This document shows, in pieces, positions 63,101-64,000 of a DNA stretch of 64,000 nucleotides (within the stretch, counting starts at the first letter, position 1; every line of letters begins with the position of its first letter). Position numbers and translations under genes: made by a program. Under the pieces are notes generated by a model. That model had not been told where the DNA came from. It saw only the letters and a list, made by a program, of their open reading frames with translations, and made no database searches. Source of the stretch: Hydractinia symbiolongicarpus (lineage: Eukaryota > Cnidaria > Hydrozoa > Anthoathecata > Hydractiniidae); contig NC_079884.1 in the NCBI RefSeq assembly GCF_029227915.1, positions 29,700,001 to 29,764,000 on the forward strand. The letters are read 5' to 3'.

Positions 63101-64000
63101 TAATCGCTGGCAAACGAAAAACAGCGATTTCCCCTAAATCCCGGGCTTGGCCCGTGTAGTCGAATGTATACAAAGAAAGTACCCAGGGAGTAAACTCATT
63201 TCCCGAACGATTTTTTAAATTTTTTTTCACCACTAAAACGCATGAGACTTGTAGTTTTCAAAAATGTTTTCATTTTGGATGGGACGCTGAATAAAAGAAG
63301 TTTAATCGCCGGCAAACGAAAACCCGCGATTTCCCGTAAATCCCGGACTCGGCCCGTATAGTCAAAAGTATACAAAGAAAGTACCCAGGGAGTAAACTCA
63401 TTTCCCGAACGATTTTTTAAATTATCTTTTCACCACTAAAACGCATGAGACTTGTAGTTTTCAAAAACGTTTTCACTTTTGATGGGACGCTGAATAAAAG
63501 AAGTTTAATCGCCGGCAAACGAAAACCCGCGATTTCCCGTAAATCCCGGACTCGGCCGGTATAGTCAAAAGTATACAAAGAAAGTACCCAGGGAGTAAAC
63601 TCATTTCCCGAACGATTTTTTAAATTATCTTTTCACCACTAAAACGCATGAGACTTGTAGTTTTCAAAAATGTTTTCATTTTTGATGGGACGCTGAATAA
63701 AAGAAGTTTAATCGCCGGCAAACGAAAACCCGCGATTTCCCGTAAATCCCGGACTCGGACCGTATAGTGAAAAGTATACAAAGAAAGTACCCAGGGAGTA
63801 AATTCATTTCCCGAACGATTTTTTAAATTATTTTTTCACCACTAAAACGCATGAGACTTGTAGTTTTCAAAAATGTTTTCATTTTTGATGAGACGCTGAA
63901 TAAAAGAAGTTTAATCGCCGGCAAACGAAAACCCGCGATTTCCCGTAAATCCCGGACTCGGACCGTATAGTGAAAAGTATACAAAGAAAGTACCCAGGGA
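54155..64000 (+). repeat. 6-mer (1217 bp) nested in 28-mer (5677 bp) higher-order repeat
   Basis: The monomer with TTTTCACTTTTGATGAGACG recurs with starts near 54.16, 57.34, 58.96, 60.17 and 63.01 kb; 58.96 to 60.17 is 1217 bp (6 x 203 - 1). It is followed by TTTTGGATGGGACG, AAAACGTTTTCAC with GGCCGGTATAG, and GGACCGTATAGTGAAAAG monomers. About 56318-58323 recurs at 61995-64000, offset 5677 (28 x 203 - 7), almost unchanged. The second copy is cut by the window edge. Confidence 0.85.
55608..55741 (+). repeat. Short satellite monomer with 69 bp internal deletion
   Basis: The distance between successive ATGAGACTTG starts here is 134 bp rather than 203. Compared with the related unit near 47.52 kb, the sequence jumps from TTTTTGAT to TGGCCTGTATAG, removing the whole GCCGGC/CCCG-rich core. 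It is the only unit of this length I found. Confidence 0.85.

Larger units (their letters stand above)
4936..64000 (+). repeat. Satellite array, main segment (~291 monomers of ~203 bp, head to tail)
   Basis: The monomer starts, on an arbitrary phase, at ATGAGACTTGTAG and runs through GATGAGACGCTGAATAAAAG, the AATCGCCGGCAAACGAAAAC block, a CCCG-rich block, GTATAGTC, AAGTACCCAGGGAG, TTTCCCGAACGATTTTTT and CACCACTAAAACGC. A representative unit I assembled is 203 bp, about 38% G+C, with 12 CpG. Spacing of identical markers is almost always a multiple of 203 minus a few bases. All units face the same way. No gene, RNA gene or other transposon is visible across this stretch. The array continues past the right edge. 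Confidence 0.97.

Noticed and set aside
5000-64000. CRISPR array
   Set aside because: The period is ~203 bp, the whole unit repeats, and there are no unique spacers between short repeats.
5000-64000. rRNA or tRNA/5S-derived repeat
   Set aside because: I looked for tRNA-like A/B boxes and cloverleaf potential and for rRNA signature stretches and saw none; a covariance-model search would settle it.
4936-64000. Exact CENP-B box (nTTCGnnnnAnnCGGGn)
   Set aside because: On both strands of the monomer types I checked, the only near match has one base too few between TTCG and the central A. Kept only as a speculative finding.

Overview
The window is almost entirely one eukaryotic satellite DNA array. 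Roughly 297 head-to-tail copies of a ~203 bp monomer, all in one orientation, fill 1-1312 and 4936-64000. The only non-satellite DNA is a single 5'-truncated, broken non-LTR retrotransposon (LINE) at 1313-4927. It belongs to the CR1/L2-like group: an SGNH-esterase-type domain, then an APE endonuclease, then reverse transcriptase, in the same orientation as I write the monomer. I see no host protein gene, rRNA, tRNA, CRISPR array or bacterial signal. Megabase-style satellite DNA plus a CR1-like LINE with an esterase domain points to an invertebrate animal. The protein style reminds me of cnidarian or mollusc elements, but the species cannot be named from this window.

Layout. 1-1312: satellite. 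1313-4927: LINE, flanked by an 8 bp target-site duplication (1305-1312 and 4928-4935). 4936-5908: the monomer resumes in register, and 5097-5908 is an uninterrupted paralogue of the interrupted 4-monomer unit, so it shows the empty site. 5.8-9.5 kb: 8-mer higher-order repeat (1623 bp). 10.0-11.2 kb: 3-mer duplication (609 bp). 11.3-14.96 kb: 9-mer (1826 bp) in two copies. 15.0-20.7 kb: 14-mer (2840 bp) in two copies that differ by about one base. 20.0-29.4 kb: a collinear second copy of the types seen at 7.6-16 kb (a super-repeat). 29.7-33.6 kb: a 9-mer followed by a 10-mer. 33.6-45 kb: units of 4 to 15 monomers sharing marker monomers. 45-47.9 kb: more diverged monomers. 47.9-54 kb: 8-mer and 15-mer repeats. 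54-64 kb: 6-mer (1217 bp) nested in a 28-mer (5677 bp), running off the right edge.

The many short open frames on both strands (65-120 codons) are by-products of the monomer. Because 203 is not a multiple of 3, each frame breaks within one or two units; I do not annotate them as genes.

The biology on view is structural: repeated unequal exchange and amplification at several scales, recent enough in places to leave nearly identical multi-kilobase copies, and a single TPRT insertion that post-dates the local repeat unit. The array could be centromeric or heterochromatic, but nothing here proves that. I found no convincing undescribed gene system. The most interesting points are the nested repeat hierarchy, the near-perfect 2.84 kb duplication, the built-in empty site, the one-stop arrangement of the LINE frames, and properties of the monomer itself: excess CpG, helically spaced CCCG motifs, and a one-base-short CENP-B-box-like motif.
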